Shown here piece after piece: positions 17,374 through 25,501 of a stretch of DNA of 64,000 nucleotides. The notes under the pieces were generated by a model. That model was not told the origin of the DNA, did not search any database, and saw nothing but the letters and a program-made list of their open reading frames with translations. How positions within the stretch are numbered: the first letter of the stretch is position 1; each line of letters starts with the position of its first letter. The stretch is from Geitlerinema sp. PCC 7407 (GTDB taxonomy: Bacteria; Cyanobacteriota; Cyanobacteriia; PCC-7407), in contig NC_019703.1 of NCBI RefSeq assembly GCF_000317045.1, positions 3,976,934-4,040,933 on the forward strand, read 5' to 3'. The position numbers were made by a program, and so were the translations under genes.

Positions 17374-18786
17374 GCAGCGGCGCGCCTGCTCGTCGATGCG
17401 CTCTTGCACCTGGGGCGTGAGCCCCAGGCGAGCAGTCTCGTACAGCCGCTCAAATTCCCGCTCAAAGTGGGCCGCCACGATGGGATTTTGGACCACCAGC
17501 AGGGTTTCGTCGTTGGTGTGGTTGCCGGCGGGGCTCCAGTTGTGGGAGCCGGTGATGACGATGCGCTGGTCCACGACGGCGAACTTGTGGTGCAGCAAGT
17601 CTCCCCGAGGCAGGGTCGGCGTGCCTACGGTGGCCACGGGGTTGCGCCAGGGGCGGTTGTCGGCTTCGTAGTCGCAGTTCTTGGGAGCGAGGGCGACGCC
17701 CAAGAGGTCGAGGCCCTCGCTGTAGTCCCGAAAGGCGAAGCTGGGGTCGATCAGGGCGCGCACCTGAGCCCCGCGATCGTGGCGCTGCTCGAGAATGTTG
17801 GCCAGGGCCTGCTCCGAGAAAACAAACAGGGCCAGGTTAACGGACTCGGCGGCGCTGTTGAGGGTGCGGCCAATCAGACCGTTGGTGCTTTGGCCAAAGG
17901 GCAAGGTGGGGCTGGTGGGCGAGAACTGGACGCGCACAACGCTGGAACCCAAGACAACGGTCTCCGGCGATCGCAGGGTTTTTTTCAGGCCAAACCGGCT
18001 GTCGCGCTGGCCGCCGGGACCGTCGCCCCACATCTGGTTGAATTCCTCTTGAAAAAGAGCCGCTAGCTCGGGGCTGTCAATTTTCAGCAAATTGTTGGCG
18101 TTGCCCTGGGTGTCGGGCGATCGCAAGTCGCCGTGAACATCGCTCAGGGTGAAGTTGGCGGAGGTGACGATCACGTGCCGCCCATCAACCACCACAAACT
18201 TGTGGTGCATCAGGCCGCTGCCCGCCGTGCCGTCTTCGCGATCGTCAATCAGGGGAATGCGCGCTTGCTCTAGCAGGGCGATCGCATCTCGATCGCGAAT
18301 CTCGGCGGGGCTGAGAGTCCCGTCGCCGTTTTCGTCAATGAGGCGAAGGCCCTCTTCGTAGCGATCGCGCTCTCGATCGCTTAGGGCCGCCACCTCCGCC
18401 GCAGGCAGGCCGCTCCAGGCTTGGCGATAGGTATTTTCGATAATCACCCGCACCTTCACCCCCGCTCGCTGGCGATCGCGCAGGGCCTGGGCAATGCGGG
18501 GCAGCCGAAACTCCTGCACAGCTAGCTCTACCGAGGACTGTGCCCCGGCGATCGCCTCGACGATCTGGGCCTCGAGGTCGGTGCCAGGGTGGGGCTGCTG
18601 GCGATAGGGATCGGTGTAGGTGCCCTCGCCGTGGTTGAAATACACCTGGATCAGCAGATCCTGGGGCAGCGAAGGCGGGGTCGAGTCCTGGAGCTGGCTC
18701 GGGGCGCAGCCCCCCGCCCCCAGGGCCAACAGCACAATCCACGCCCACACCGGCCAGCACCGCTGGGTTTGCCGCTGGTTTGCCAT
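17359..18786 (-). CDS. Phospholipase D-like lipoprotein with an EF-hand insert
   Basis: 475 residues. The lipoprotein signal has lipobox LGAGGC (Cys near residue 27). There are two HKD half-sites, [10 protein letters not shown]...SANFT (about 195-215) and [10 protein letters not shown]...GSHNWS (about 400-420), the paired catalytic motifs of the PLD superfamily. Between the first conserved strand and the first HKD lies [13 protein letters not shown] (about 150-162), a canonical calcium-binding EF-hand loop. It is therefore a secreted, membrane-tethered phosphodiesterase, possibly acting on phospholipid or nucleic acid, with calcium as a likely cofactor or structural ion. It overlaps the convergent Nudix gene by 15 bp. 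Confidence 0.88.
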   Translation of the reverse strand: MANQRQTQRCWPVWAWIVLLALGAGGCAPSQLQDSTPPSLPQDLLIQVYFNHGEGTYTDPYRQQPHPGTDLEAQIVEAIAGAQSSVELAVQEFRLPRIAQALRDRQRAGVKVRVIIENTYRQAWSGLPAAEVAALSDRERDRYEEGLRLIDENGDGTLSPAEIRDRDAIALLEQARIPLIDDREDGTAGSGLMHHKFVVVDGRHVIVTSANFTLSDVHGDLRSPDTQGNANNLLKIDSPELAALFQEEFNQMWGDGPGGQRDSRFGLKKTLRSPETVVLGSSVVRVQFSPTSPTLPFGQSTNGLIGRTLNSAAESVNLALFVFSEQALANILEQRHDRGAQVRALIDPSFAFRDYSEGLDLLGVALAPKNCDYEADNRPWRNPVATVGTPTLPRGDLLHHKFAVVDQRIVITGSHNWSPAGNHTNDETLLVVQNPIVAAHFEREFERLYETARLGLTPQVQERIDEQARRCSAQA

Positions 18787-18868
18787 CGCTGCCTCTCCTA
18801 AATTTCTCTTGATGCTCTTAGGCGTTTACCGCTTCCAGAGTTCCCGGGCAGACCGGCAAACGCTCGCC

Positions 18869-19555
18869 CTAGAGAAAATGGTAGGGCGGCAGCGCCTCAC
18901 CCAAAAGCAAGGACCAGTGAGGCGTCTGGGTTTGCCACGCTTGGAGCTGGCGCTGGAGTTCTGGCTCCTGGGCCCGGTCCACCAGCAAGTACACCCGCTC
19001 CGTCCCGGCTTTGGGTTCGCCTTGGCGCAGGTCGCCGTAGCGCTGGGAGATCGCCTCCAGCAAGTGATCTTTGTCTGCGGCCTGCTGGCGCTGGCGATCG
19101 GCCTGGGCCTGATAGCGCTGCTTCTTGGCCAAAAAGTAGGCCTTGCCGGTGGTGTCTTCGGGGGCGATCGCCGGTTCGGAGGAGGCCTCCAAGGGCGTCA
19201 GGCTCAGGCAGTACTCCGCTTTGCCCGCCAGATGCTGCAAGGTCCGCAGGTGCTCTTGGGAGTGCTCGATCAGGTACTGGGCCAGGGCCGCTTCGCTGGC
19301 CAGGCAGGTGCCGAAACGCAGCGGCAGCAGGGAGGTTTGGGCAAAGAGCGATCGGATCACCCGATCGTGATTGAGCACGGCCTGCATGAGGTGCTCGTCG
19401 TCCTGCTGCAGCGCCTCCACAGACGCGATGGCCTCAGCGATCGCCGCCAGAGGCCCCTGGCTGATCACCTGCACCGCCGCACTTGCAAACCCCGGCGGCA
19501 GGGCCAGCGCCGTCGTCGGCGTCGGCAGCAAGGCGTAGACATACATCAAGGCCAT
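18869..19555 (-). CDS. GvpL/GvpF-family gas-vesicle-type protein, orphan
   Basis: 228 residues. The GvpL/F signature is clear: start MYVYALLP, central LMQAVLNHDRVIRSLFAQTSLLPLRFGT and C-terminal RVYLLVDRAQEPE. In gas-vesicle clusters GvpF and GvpL are accessory or minor shell proteins. No gvpA, gvpC, gvpN or other gvp gene lies within this window, and the only partner is the duplicated MazG-like gene immediately upstream (29 bp). The family assignment is firm; a role in gas vesicles is not supported here. Confidence 0.9.
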   Translation of the reverse strand: MALMYVYALLPTPTTALALPPGFASAAVQVISQGPLAAIAEAIASVEALQQDDEHLMQAVLNHDRVIRSLFAQTSLLPLRFGTCLASEAALAQYLIEHSQEHLRTLQHLAGKAEYCLSLTPLEASSEPAIAPEDTTGKAYFLAKKQRYQAQADRQRQQAADKDHLLEAISQRYGDLRQGEPKAGTERVYLLVDRAQEPELQRQLQAWQTQTPHWSLLLGEALPPYHFL

Positions 19556-19584
19556 GGAAGCACCACCCCCTCACACGCAGTGGC

Positions 19585-19971
19585 TCAATTGGCGACAAAT
19601 TCTAAGTCTAAATGGAGCCGCACCCAGGCCTCTTGCCACTCGGCGTCTCCGGCCTGAATCTCAGCGGCCACGCCCTCTAGGAGCGCTGCGACCTCTGGCG
19701 CGCGCGATCGCAGCCGGTCTTGCAGCTCTGTCAGGTAGGCGATCGCGGACACCAGCGTGTCCCCCTGGGCGATCATCGCGTCGTCGGGCAGCGCCTCCTC
19801 GGCGATCGCCTGTCCCGTCGCCAGGTCCAGCACCCACTCCTGCTCGGTCGTCTCCACCAGGCCCAGGAGGCGCAGGCGCAGCAGCCCTTCTTGCCAGGGT
19901 GCTCCGGGCAGCAGCACCCGCACCGGCACCCCGCCAACCCCCTGCATCACTCGAAAATCACTGCTGGTCAC
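19585..19971 (-). pseudogene. 3' part of the duplicated MazG-like gene (second frame)
   Basis: A 128-residue reading frame that begins at GTG 19971, overlapping the TGA of the preceding frame (GTGA). Its residues match the second half of the upstream protein's first repeat: VMQGVGGVPVRV against LMQLLGGLPARV, and WVLDLATGQ against WALDLTTSQ. The same frame stays open upstream through the hairpin to at least 20064 and encodes more of the repeat (LPLEDWVSGLLW, matching PLGELALKLLW). The GTG is therefore probably not a true start: this is the C-terminus of one long protein separated by a -1 frameshift. Confidence 0.7.
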
Positions 19972-21104
19972 CCGCCACAGTAGCCCCGAGACCCAGTCCT
20001 CGAGGGGCAGCCTAGCCTGGAGGTGCCCCTCGAGGACTGGGCCGCCGTTTGGAAGCGATCGAGCACGGCACAGCCCGCCACCACTAGCTGGGTCACCAAA
20101 TTGGTGTCGCCCTGGGTCAGATCGGCTTCTTCTGCCTCTAAATGGCGCAGATCCGGCAAAAACTTGGCCACTTCTTGCTCAATGACCGAGGTCGCATAGG
20201 GCATGAGCATCAAGGGATCGAGGGATCGCACCCCCACCGCAGCCGCCGGAACTTCAGGGGCGTCGTCCAGATCCAGCGGGCGATCGCCGGCGTCTTCCTC
20301 TGGAGTAAACGCAAACCCAAAGCGCAGCCGCAGCACGCCGCTTTGCCAGCGCTGGCCCGGAATCAGCCACTCCGCCGGGAACGGGTCCAAGAACCCCGCC
20401 GCCTCCGGCGTCGCCGTACAGATCTGCTGCACGAGCTGCTGACGCAGACTCGCCACCCACAAAGACGTGCTCTCGGCCCCCGCCTCAAACTGGATCAGCG
20501 ACTCGTGGGGCAGCAGCGGAGGCACCGTTTGGCTGGTGGTCAGGTCCAGAGCCCAGCGTCCGTCCGGCCCCTTGGCCGACAGCACCACCACCAGCCGCAC
20601 CACTCCCGTTTGCCAGGGCTCCCCCGGCTGGCACACCCGCGCTGGCAGGCCCCCCAGCAGCTGCATCAGTCGGTAGGAGCCCCGCGCAGCGTACCAGAGC
20701 AGCTTCAGCGCCAGCTCTCCCAGGGGCCACGACGTGGCGCCGTAGTCGAGGCTAGGCGGCGCTGGGGTTGGTGGCTCTGGGGTTTGGCGGACCAAGGCTT
20801 CCAGGCACTCATAGACCTCTTCGAGGACGTAGGGCGCCAGGTTGTCGGGGGTCTGGGGCAGCTCCGCTGGCCACCCGCCCTCGGGCGATCGCAGCTCTGT
20901 CAAGATCGCCACCAGGCGCTGCATCGCGCCCACCACTGGTGGACTCAGAGGCAGGACATCTACGGGCATTGCCGCTGGCGGCACAAAGCGCACAATCCCT
21001 TGCTGAAGAATCTCAGGGGTCAACGCTTCGGAAGCAGGCGCTGTAGCGCTGGCCTCTTCCAAATCCATGATGTCCAGTGATGCAAAAAGCGGGTCAGTAT
21101 CCAT
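19968..21104 (-). CDS. MazG-like tandem-repeat protein, frameshifted near its 3' end
   Basis: 378 residues as read. The N-terminal unit (about 60-125) has the MazG-like pattern LRSPEGGWP...QTPDNLAPYVLEEVYE, i.e. the WD/QT region followed by an EExxE motif. The usual downstream ExxD is degraded to PLGE. Residues 130-285 form a second domain (LMQLLGGLPARV, WALDLTTSQ, RWQSGVLRLRF). A second, diverged copy starts near residue 300 (TNLVTQLVVAGCAVLDRF) and should continue into the frame ending at 19585. After residue about 350 the present frame reads low-complexity sequence (GTSRLGCPSRTG), as expected after a shift. MazG enzymes hydrolyse (d)NTPs or ppGpp; activity here is uncertain. The gene precedes the GvpL/F gene and probably shares its mRNA. 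Confidence 0.7.
   Translation of the reverse strand: MDTDPLFASLDIMDLEEASATAPASEALTPEILQQGIVRFVPPAAMPVDVLPLSPPVVGAMQRLVAILTELRSPEGGWPAELPQTPDNLAPYVLEEVYECLEALVRQTPEPPTPAPPSLDYGATSWPLGELALKLLWYAARGSYRLMQLLGGLPARVCQPGEPWQTGVVRLVVVLSAKGPDGRWALDLTTSQTVPPLLPHESLIQFEAGAESTSLWVASLRQQLVQQICTATPEAAGFLDPFPAEWLIPGQRWQSGVLRLRFGFAFTPEEDAGDRPLDLDDAPEVPAAAVGVRSLDPLMLMPYATSVIEQEVAKFLPDLRHLEAEEADLTQGDTNLVTQLVVAGCAVLDRFQTAAQSSRGTSRLGCPSRTGSRGYCGG
19992..20041. repeat. Perfect 18-bp inverted repeat at the frameshift
   Basis: Arms 19992-20009 and 20024-20041 are exact reverse complements (each contains CCTCGAGG), with a 14-nt loop. It lies inside the coding region just downstream, in the reading direction, of the point where the two frames must join. 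A GC-rich hairpin of this strength could cause replication or sequencing slippage; it is also where a stimulator of recoding would sit. Confidence 0.95.
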
Positions 21105-21274
21105 GGGCGGCCCCTGGGAAATCGCGAAGCGACGACTTGATCTTAGGGCATTCCAGCCATGAGACTTTTGGCCCTCACAGCCCGCTGATTTCAGGGCCGC
21201 TGGAGCTAGAGTGCCCAGATTCTTGGCTCAGATCATCGCCCGCGATCGCCCGGGGAGCGCCCTCCCTTCAGCGT

Positions 21275-21937
21275 CTACAGCAGGCCGCGATAGCGAATAA
21301 ACACCAAAATCACCGCCCAGGAACCCAGGGCTACCTTGATAGCCACCAAAATATTCAGCAAAGGCATGACGCCGCCGCTCAGCAGCGCTCCCAGTTCGCC
21401 GTGGGGCAGCTCAAAGCCCATTAAGGTCACCACCGCTAGGGCAATAAAGAGCAGCACCGAGATTTTCTCCCAGATCGCCGCGCGCCAGCGCCGGTAAATG
21501 GACTCCATCCACTCCGACGACGACGTGATGGCCACTAAGGCGATCGCCGTTCCCCCCGCGACCCCGGCCGCAAACCCGCCCCCGGGGCTGAGGTGGCCCC
21601 GGATCGCCAGCTCAACCCCGACAATTGCCGAAATCGTCGCTCCTAGCTGAGCCAGGACAATGGAAGGCTGATCGGTGAACTGGTAAATGCGGGGAAAGGG
21701 CCGCTCATTGGCCAACAGGAAATGAGCCCCCATAATGGCAATCGTGAAAACAATCACTTCAAAAATCGTGTCATAAAGCCGATTTCTGAAAATAATCCCG
21801 GATACGGCATTGGGCACGCCGCTATCTTGCACCACGGCCTCAACAATGGCCAAATCCGACCCATCCGCCATCGGGTTTGGCATCAGCAAAAACTTCAAAT
21901 AAAGCGCAATTCCTGCCGCAATATAAAGCCACTTCAT
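21275..21937 (-). CDS. mrpB: Mrp antiporter subunit MrpB/MnhB
   Basis: 220 residues. One N-terminal helix and an extended region (25-55) are followed by the MnhB domain with about four helices and the conserved segment GHLSPGGGFAAGVAGGTAIAL. In the Mrp complex MrpB is a small membrane subunit of the multi-subunit Na+/H+ antiporter related to complex I. It is the last gene of the seven-gene leftward module and follows the short MrpA-like gene by 12 bp. Confidence 0.9.
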   Translation of the reverse strand: MKWLYIAAGIALYLKFLLMPNPMADGSDLAIVEAVVQDSGVPNAVSGIIFRNRLYDTIFEVIVFTIAIMGAHFLLANERPFPRIYQFTDQPSIVLAQLGATISAIVGVELAIRGHLSPGGGFAAGVAGGTAIALVAITSSSEWMESIYRRWRAAIWEKISVLLFIALAVVTLMGFELPHGELGALLSGGVMPLLNILVAIKVALGSWAVILVFIRYRGLL

Positions 21938-21949
21938 TGCTTTCTCGCC

Positions 21950-22531
21950 TCAGTTGGCCAACTGAATATAAGTCAGGCTGCTCGCTGCCAATCGTTCAGA
22001 CTGCAAAATCTCGTAAAGACGACGAATACGAGTAATCACTTGATAGGGTTCAGGCTCCGCCTCAGGCATTTGAGCGTCTAGATTGATTGCCTGCGATCGC
22101 TCCAGACAGGTCGCATGAATTTCTTTTTCAACCAGGGCCTGGCGCAACGCTTCAGGGTCCGAAAAAGGCACTAATTCCAGACGCAAATGATATCGGTTGG
22201 CGACATTGGACAGCGTATTTTTGAGCTGATAGAAGGGACTATTTTCGGGCTGCTCCTCAGCATCGCTCAAGGTCTCTTGGAGAACCCCAACCCGCATCAC
22301 CAGGGAGGAGCGAACTGCGACCACGTTCAGCAAAACAGCCAGCATCGTGCCGACGAGGGCCTCGGTCAGCGCCACGTCCGCAGCCCCCAGCACCACATAC
22401 ACCAAAGCCGCGATCGCCCCCAAAATGCCGCGAATCACCAAGGCATGATAAGGATTTACCTGAAGCGTCAGCATCAATGCCGTCAAGGGCAAAAGAGCCA
22501 CAATCATGTAGAGGTAGCTATCGTTCACCAT
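21950..22531 (-). CDS. Short MrpA-like subunit (DUF4040/MbhD type) with soluble tail
   Basis: About 193 residues. Three helices (about residues 5-75) carry the DUF4040 signature (GILGAIAALVYVVLGAADVALTEALVG), equivalent to the C-terminal MbhD-like part of large MrpA. A soluble C-terminal region of about 110 residues follows. The 5' end overlaps mrpG. ATG 22531 and GTG 22528 both lie close to GGAGGA, and GTG 22540 is the longest option, so the start is uncertain. The large antiporter-like half of MrpA is absent from this module. Confidence 0.85.
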   Translation of the reverse strand: MVNDSYLYMIVALLPLTALMLTLQVNPYHALVIRGILGAIAALVYVVLGAADVALTEALVGTMLAVLLNVVAVRSSLVMRVGVLQETLSDAEEQPENSPFYQLKNTLSNVANRYHLRLELVPFSDPEALRQALVEKEIHATCLERSQAINLDAQMPEAEPEPYQVITRIRRLYEILQSERLAASSLTYIQLAN

Positions 22532-22799
22532 TTCCTCCACTGGTCGAACAGTAGGCCAACACGTAGCCCAAAACCGTATTCCAAATTGCCAAAGAAATCA
22601 GGGCCAAAACTAACAGCGACCACTCACTGGGAATCTTCAGCAGGAGACCGAAAATAATGCTCATGGAGCCCAGGGTATCGGCCACCGAAAGGCTGTGCAG
22701 CTTGAACAGCAGCGATCGCTTTCCTAGCAAAGGCACAGTCCCCCAGAACCAGAAAAAAATGCCCACACCAATGCAGAAGTAGCTAAGAAGGTTGATCAT
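22518..22799 (-). CDS. mrpG: Mrp antiporter subunit MrpG/MnhG
   Basis: 93 residues, three membrane helices. It carries the MnhG pattern FKLHSLSVADTLGSMSIIFGLLL. It overlaps mrpF by 4 bp at its start, so translation is coupled. It is a small structural subunit of the Mrp complex. Confidence 0.9.
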   Translation of the reverse strand: MINLLSYFCIGVGIFFWFWGTVPLLGKRSLLFKLHSLSVADTLGSMSIIFGLLLKIPSEWSLLVLALISLAIWNTVLGYVLAYCSTSGGNGER

Positions 22800-23047
22800 A
22801 GTTTGTTCAGTCGTTTGATCAGGTGTGCCAGCAGCATCAGTCCCGCATTGCCAACGCTCAGGATGATCACGCCGACCACGCCGATCATCCAGTCATCGCG
22901 GAGCACCGAAACCACCAAAATCATCATGGAAGTCTTGGTGGCAACACTAGAGAAAGCCAGCATTTTTTGCCAGATATCCTGATTTCGCCACGCCTCAAAG
23001 ATTGGAATCAGCAGGGCGAGAATCATGGCAATCAAAATTCCATTCAT
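22796..23047 (-). CDS. mrpF: Mrp antiporter subunit MrpF/MnhF
   Basis: 83 residues, three predicted helices, the usual MrpF size. The conserved charged segment RNQDIWQKMLAFSSVATKT lies after the first helix. It overlaps both neighbours by 4 bp. It is a membrane subunit of the Mrp complex. Confidence 0.88.
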   Translation of the reverse strand: MNGILIAMILALLIPIFEAWRNQDIWQKMLAFSSVATKTSMMILVVSVLRDDWMIGVVGVIILSVGNAGLMLLAHLIKRLNKL

Positions 23048-23433
23048 TTCCGCCGCCTCCGCTGCACCCGGTGCACTTCATAGCCGCCTTCTGGGTGGCA
23101 TTTCACAACAATGGTTTTGGGCGTAAAGGTAATCAGGAAAATATCTAAAAACACGAGGCCGGGCGATCGTCTGGGTGGAATATGCTCAATTTCGATTACT
23201 TCTTGACCATGGGGCTGAAAGATCAGTTCAAAGGCCTCTAGATAGGCCTGGGGAATGGCGATCAAAATCCTGCCTAGCATCTGCAGCCAATCTTTGAGAG
23301 CGCCGGGAGCTGTGCGGGCGCGCGGCAGCAGCAGGGCCACGCACAGGCCCATCAAGATGTTGGCCAAGCTCAGGTTAGCGGTCAGCAAAAACCAGATCGC
23401 CAGTCGCAAAATCAGATTGAGGGAGCCGATCAT
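23044..23433 (-). CDS. mrpE: Mrp antiporter subunit MrpE/MnhE
   Basis: 129 residues. Two or three N-terminal helices (LILRLAIWFLLTANLSLANILMG region) precede a cytoplasmic domain with the MnhE-type segment ITFTPKTIVV. It is required for assembly of Mrp complexes in characterised bacteria. It overlaps mrpD and mrpF by 4 bp each. Confidence 0.9.
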   Translation of the reverse strand: MIGSLNLILRLAIWFLLTANLSLANILMGLCVALLLPRARTAPGALKDWLQMLGRILIAIPQAYLEAFELIFQPHGQEVIEIEHIPPRRSPGLVFLDIFLITFTPKTIVVKCHPEGGYEVHRVQRRRRK

Positions 23434-24863
23434 GCCATCACCATCCAGAAGAGTAGAACTAGCATCAGACTCATCACGCCCATCAAGTGATCCAGTTGCT
23501 CAAGCATGCGCGGCAGCTTGATCGTGACCCGGCGAAAGATGAGGAAATAGGCCAGCCATCCTAAGCCAATGGTCAGCAAGGGTTTGATGATATTGGCGAC
23601 AGTATAGGCTTCGTAGTAGACAACATTTGCCACAACCAATCCGCCCAGCAATAGGGCCATCGCTGCCCAGAAACCTGGCTGTAACTTCTCGGGTTTTTCT
23701 GAAGGCTGATGGGGCAAAAAGATGAATTTTGCAAACGAGATCGCGGTGCCCAGGGCCGCCAAATTCATGGCGATAACCTGCCAAGGCAATAAGTTCTTGG
23801 TAGTCAAGACTTTAGCGCCAAAACCAGACAGCAGCGGGAACCCCGAAATCGAAAAGCTGGCGATCGCCAGAGCGATCCAAATCGTTCGGGAGATCGGCTG
23901 CTGGTGCAAATCCTTGAAATTTCGGCTGGGCAAAATCCCCGCAATTAAAAATAGGGCCGACTTTACCAAACCGTGGGTCAGCGCATAGAAACCACCCACA
24001 ATAGGTGCAGCCAAAATAAAGCCAAGCTGCGAGACAGTGTGAAATGCCAGCATTCGCTTGGTGTCTTTTTCAAAAACCGCATAGCTAACCCCTAATAGCG
24101 CGGTGCTGACTCCGAAGATCCGAATTAGCGGGTCTACTTCGGAGACAAGCAAAGCGCAGCGAACCAGCGGAAAAACGCCTGCTTTGACGACTACGCCCGA
24201 GAGCAGGGCAGAAACAGGGGTTTCTGACTCGGAGTGGGTCAGCGGCAGCCACAGCCCCGACACAAAGATGCCGCCCTTCACCAGTAACCCTAAAAAAATT
24301 AGCGCGAGGGCCTCGGGCGGGGCCTCTGCTAAGCCTGCAAAGGCGAAAGAATGGGTGGCTTGGTAAACCAAAATGACGCCAATCAAGTAAAACAGCATGG
24401 CGACATTGCTGGTAAACAGATAGCGCAGCCCAACCCAGATAGAGCGATCGCTCCGCGGATAGGAAATCAGCAAAAAGGCTGCAATGCTAATCACTTCTAG
24501 AGCCACATAAAGGCTCATAAAATCAGCACAGACAAACGCAGCATTAACGCTGCCGTGCAGAACCATCATCTGCAAATAAAAGAAGGCCGTTTTATCGCTG
24601 TTCCAGCAATAAAAAACCACGGCGGCCGTCACGATCGCATTGGTCAGAACAAAGAAGCCGCTCAGAGCATCAGCGAACAGCGTGACGCCAAAGCGATCGA
24701 GCAGTTGCAGGGCAATGGGAGGCTGCGTCAGAAGCAACAGAGCATAGCCTGTCGACGCGATCGCCCCGCCCAGAGCCAGATAGCGAGCCAGTTTGGGCAG
24801 CAGATATCCAACAAAGCCCAAGACAAACGGTAGGGCAATCCAGAGAATGGTCAGCATCTTCAT
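23430..24863 (-). CDS. mrpD: Mrp antiporter subunit MrpD/MnhD (NuoN/NdhD-like)
   Basis: 477 residues, about 13-14 membrane helices. It carries the proton-antiporter family signature with conserved lysines in LLVKGGIFVSGLWLP and VVVKAGVFPLVR and a glutamate in SLYVALEVIS. It is the only large proton-translocating-type subunit in this module, since no full-length MrpA is present. It overlaps mrpC and mrpE by 4 bp each. NdhD-type naming is also used for such cyanobacterial genes. Confidence 0.92.
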   Translation of the reverse strand: MKMLTILWIALPFVLGFVGYLLPKLARYLALGGAIASTGYALLLLTQPPIALQLLDRFGVTLFADALSGFFVLTNAIVTAAVVFYCWNSDKTAFFYLQMMVLHGSVNAAFVCADFMSLYVALEVISIAAFLLISYPRSDRSIWVGLRYLFTSNVAMLFYLIGVILVYQATHSFAFAGLAEAPPEALALIFLGLLVKGGIFVSGLWLPLTHSESETPVSALLSGVVVKAGVFPLVRCALLVSEVDPLIRIFGVSTALLGVSYAVFEKDTKRMLAFHTVSQLGFILAAPIVGGFYALTHGLVKSALFLIAGILPSRNFKDLHQQPISRTIWIALAIASFSISGFPLLSGFGAKVLTTKNLLPWQVIAMNLAALGTAISFAKFIFLPHQPSEKPEKLQPGFWAAMALLLGGLVVANVVYYEAYTVANIIKPLLTIGLGWLAYFLIFRRVTIKLPRMLEQLDHLMGVMSLMLVLLFWMVMA

Positions 24864-25216
24864 GGGGCATTATTCCGCTCGATTTCATGGACTTCTAGGG
24901 TGGGATTGTCCCGCGACAGCTTCATCACGCCCACCAGCATCAGAGCCTGAATCGACAGACCAATCACGATCGCCGTCAAAATGACGGCTTGGGGAACCGG
25001 ATCAGCATAGTTTCCTTTGGGAGCTTCAGAAAAAATGGGCGTCAATAAACCACCGCGAGAAGCAACTAGAACGTAATAGGCAATCACCCCTGTACTCATC
25101 ACGTCCATCGCAATGATTTTCATAACCAAATTCTTTTTTAGAATGGTTCCAAAAAATCCAAACAGGATGGTGGCAAATACAAAAGCCTCTAGAACAGTTT
25201 CAAGATTTAAAAGCAT
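24860..25216 (-). CDS. mrpC: Mrp antiporter subunit MrpC/MnhC (NuoK-like)
   Basis: 118 residues, three helices with the NuoK-like pattern (GFFGTILKKNLVMKIIAMDV; AVILTAIVIGLSIQALMLV). It is the first gene of the overlapping C-D-E-F-G set, so its upstream region should hold the operon promoter unless transcription continues from nhaS3, 285 bp away. Confidence 0.92.
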   Translation of the reverse strand: MLLNLETVLEAFVFATILFGFFGTILKKNLVMKIIAMDVMSTGVIAYYVLVASRGGLLTPIFSEAPKGNYADPVPQAVILTAIVIGLSIQALMLVGVMKLSRDNPTLEVHEIERNNAP

Positions 25217-25501
25217 TGAGATTTCGCCCTAATTTGATAGCTTTTAGAAGTGTTTTTATTGATTAGCCTAATTTCAAGAGCGACAAATTATTTTGGGAAC
25301 GCCCAAGGGCCAAGCCAAAGGTTCAATTCAAGGCCTAGAAGTTAGAAACTCAGGCCTACGCCTCCGCCAGAAGACTTCTATGGGCTTCATCAAAAGAGAA
25401 GTCCCAACAAGCATCGCGCAATCAACTGAATGTCGAGAAATGCAGAGCGATCGCCTTTGAGCTTGGTTTGCGATCGCTCTGTCAAGCAGCCACGGTCAGG
25501 T
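25217..25501. other. nhaS3-mrpC spacer with HIP1 hairpin
   Basis: 285 bp without a gene. It contains a perfect 12-bp stem CAGAGCGATCGC (25443-25454) / GCGATCGCTCTG (25470-25481) with a 15-nt loop, 20 bp past the nhaS3 stop. On the minus strand it is followed by a TGCATTTCTC stretch with few Ts. It is a likely terminator or mRNA-stabilising hairpin for nhaS3; the mrp promoter should lie left of it. Confidence 0.55.

Noticed and set aside
19968-20064. Programmed -1 frameshift
   Set aside because: The hairpin is suggestive, but no X-XXY-YYZ heptamer in the right phase precedes it; a mutation or sequencing error is simpler. Kept only as an alternative.
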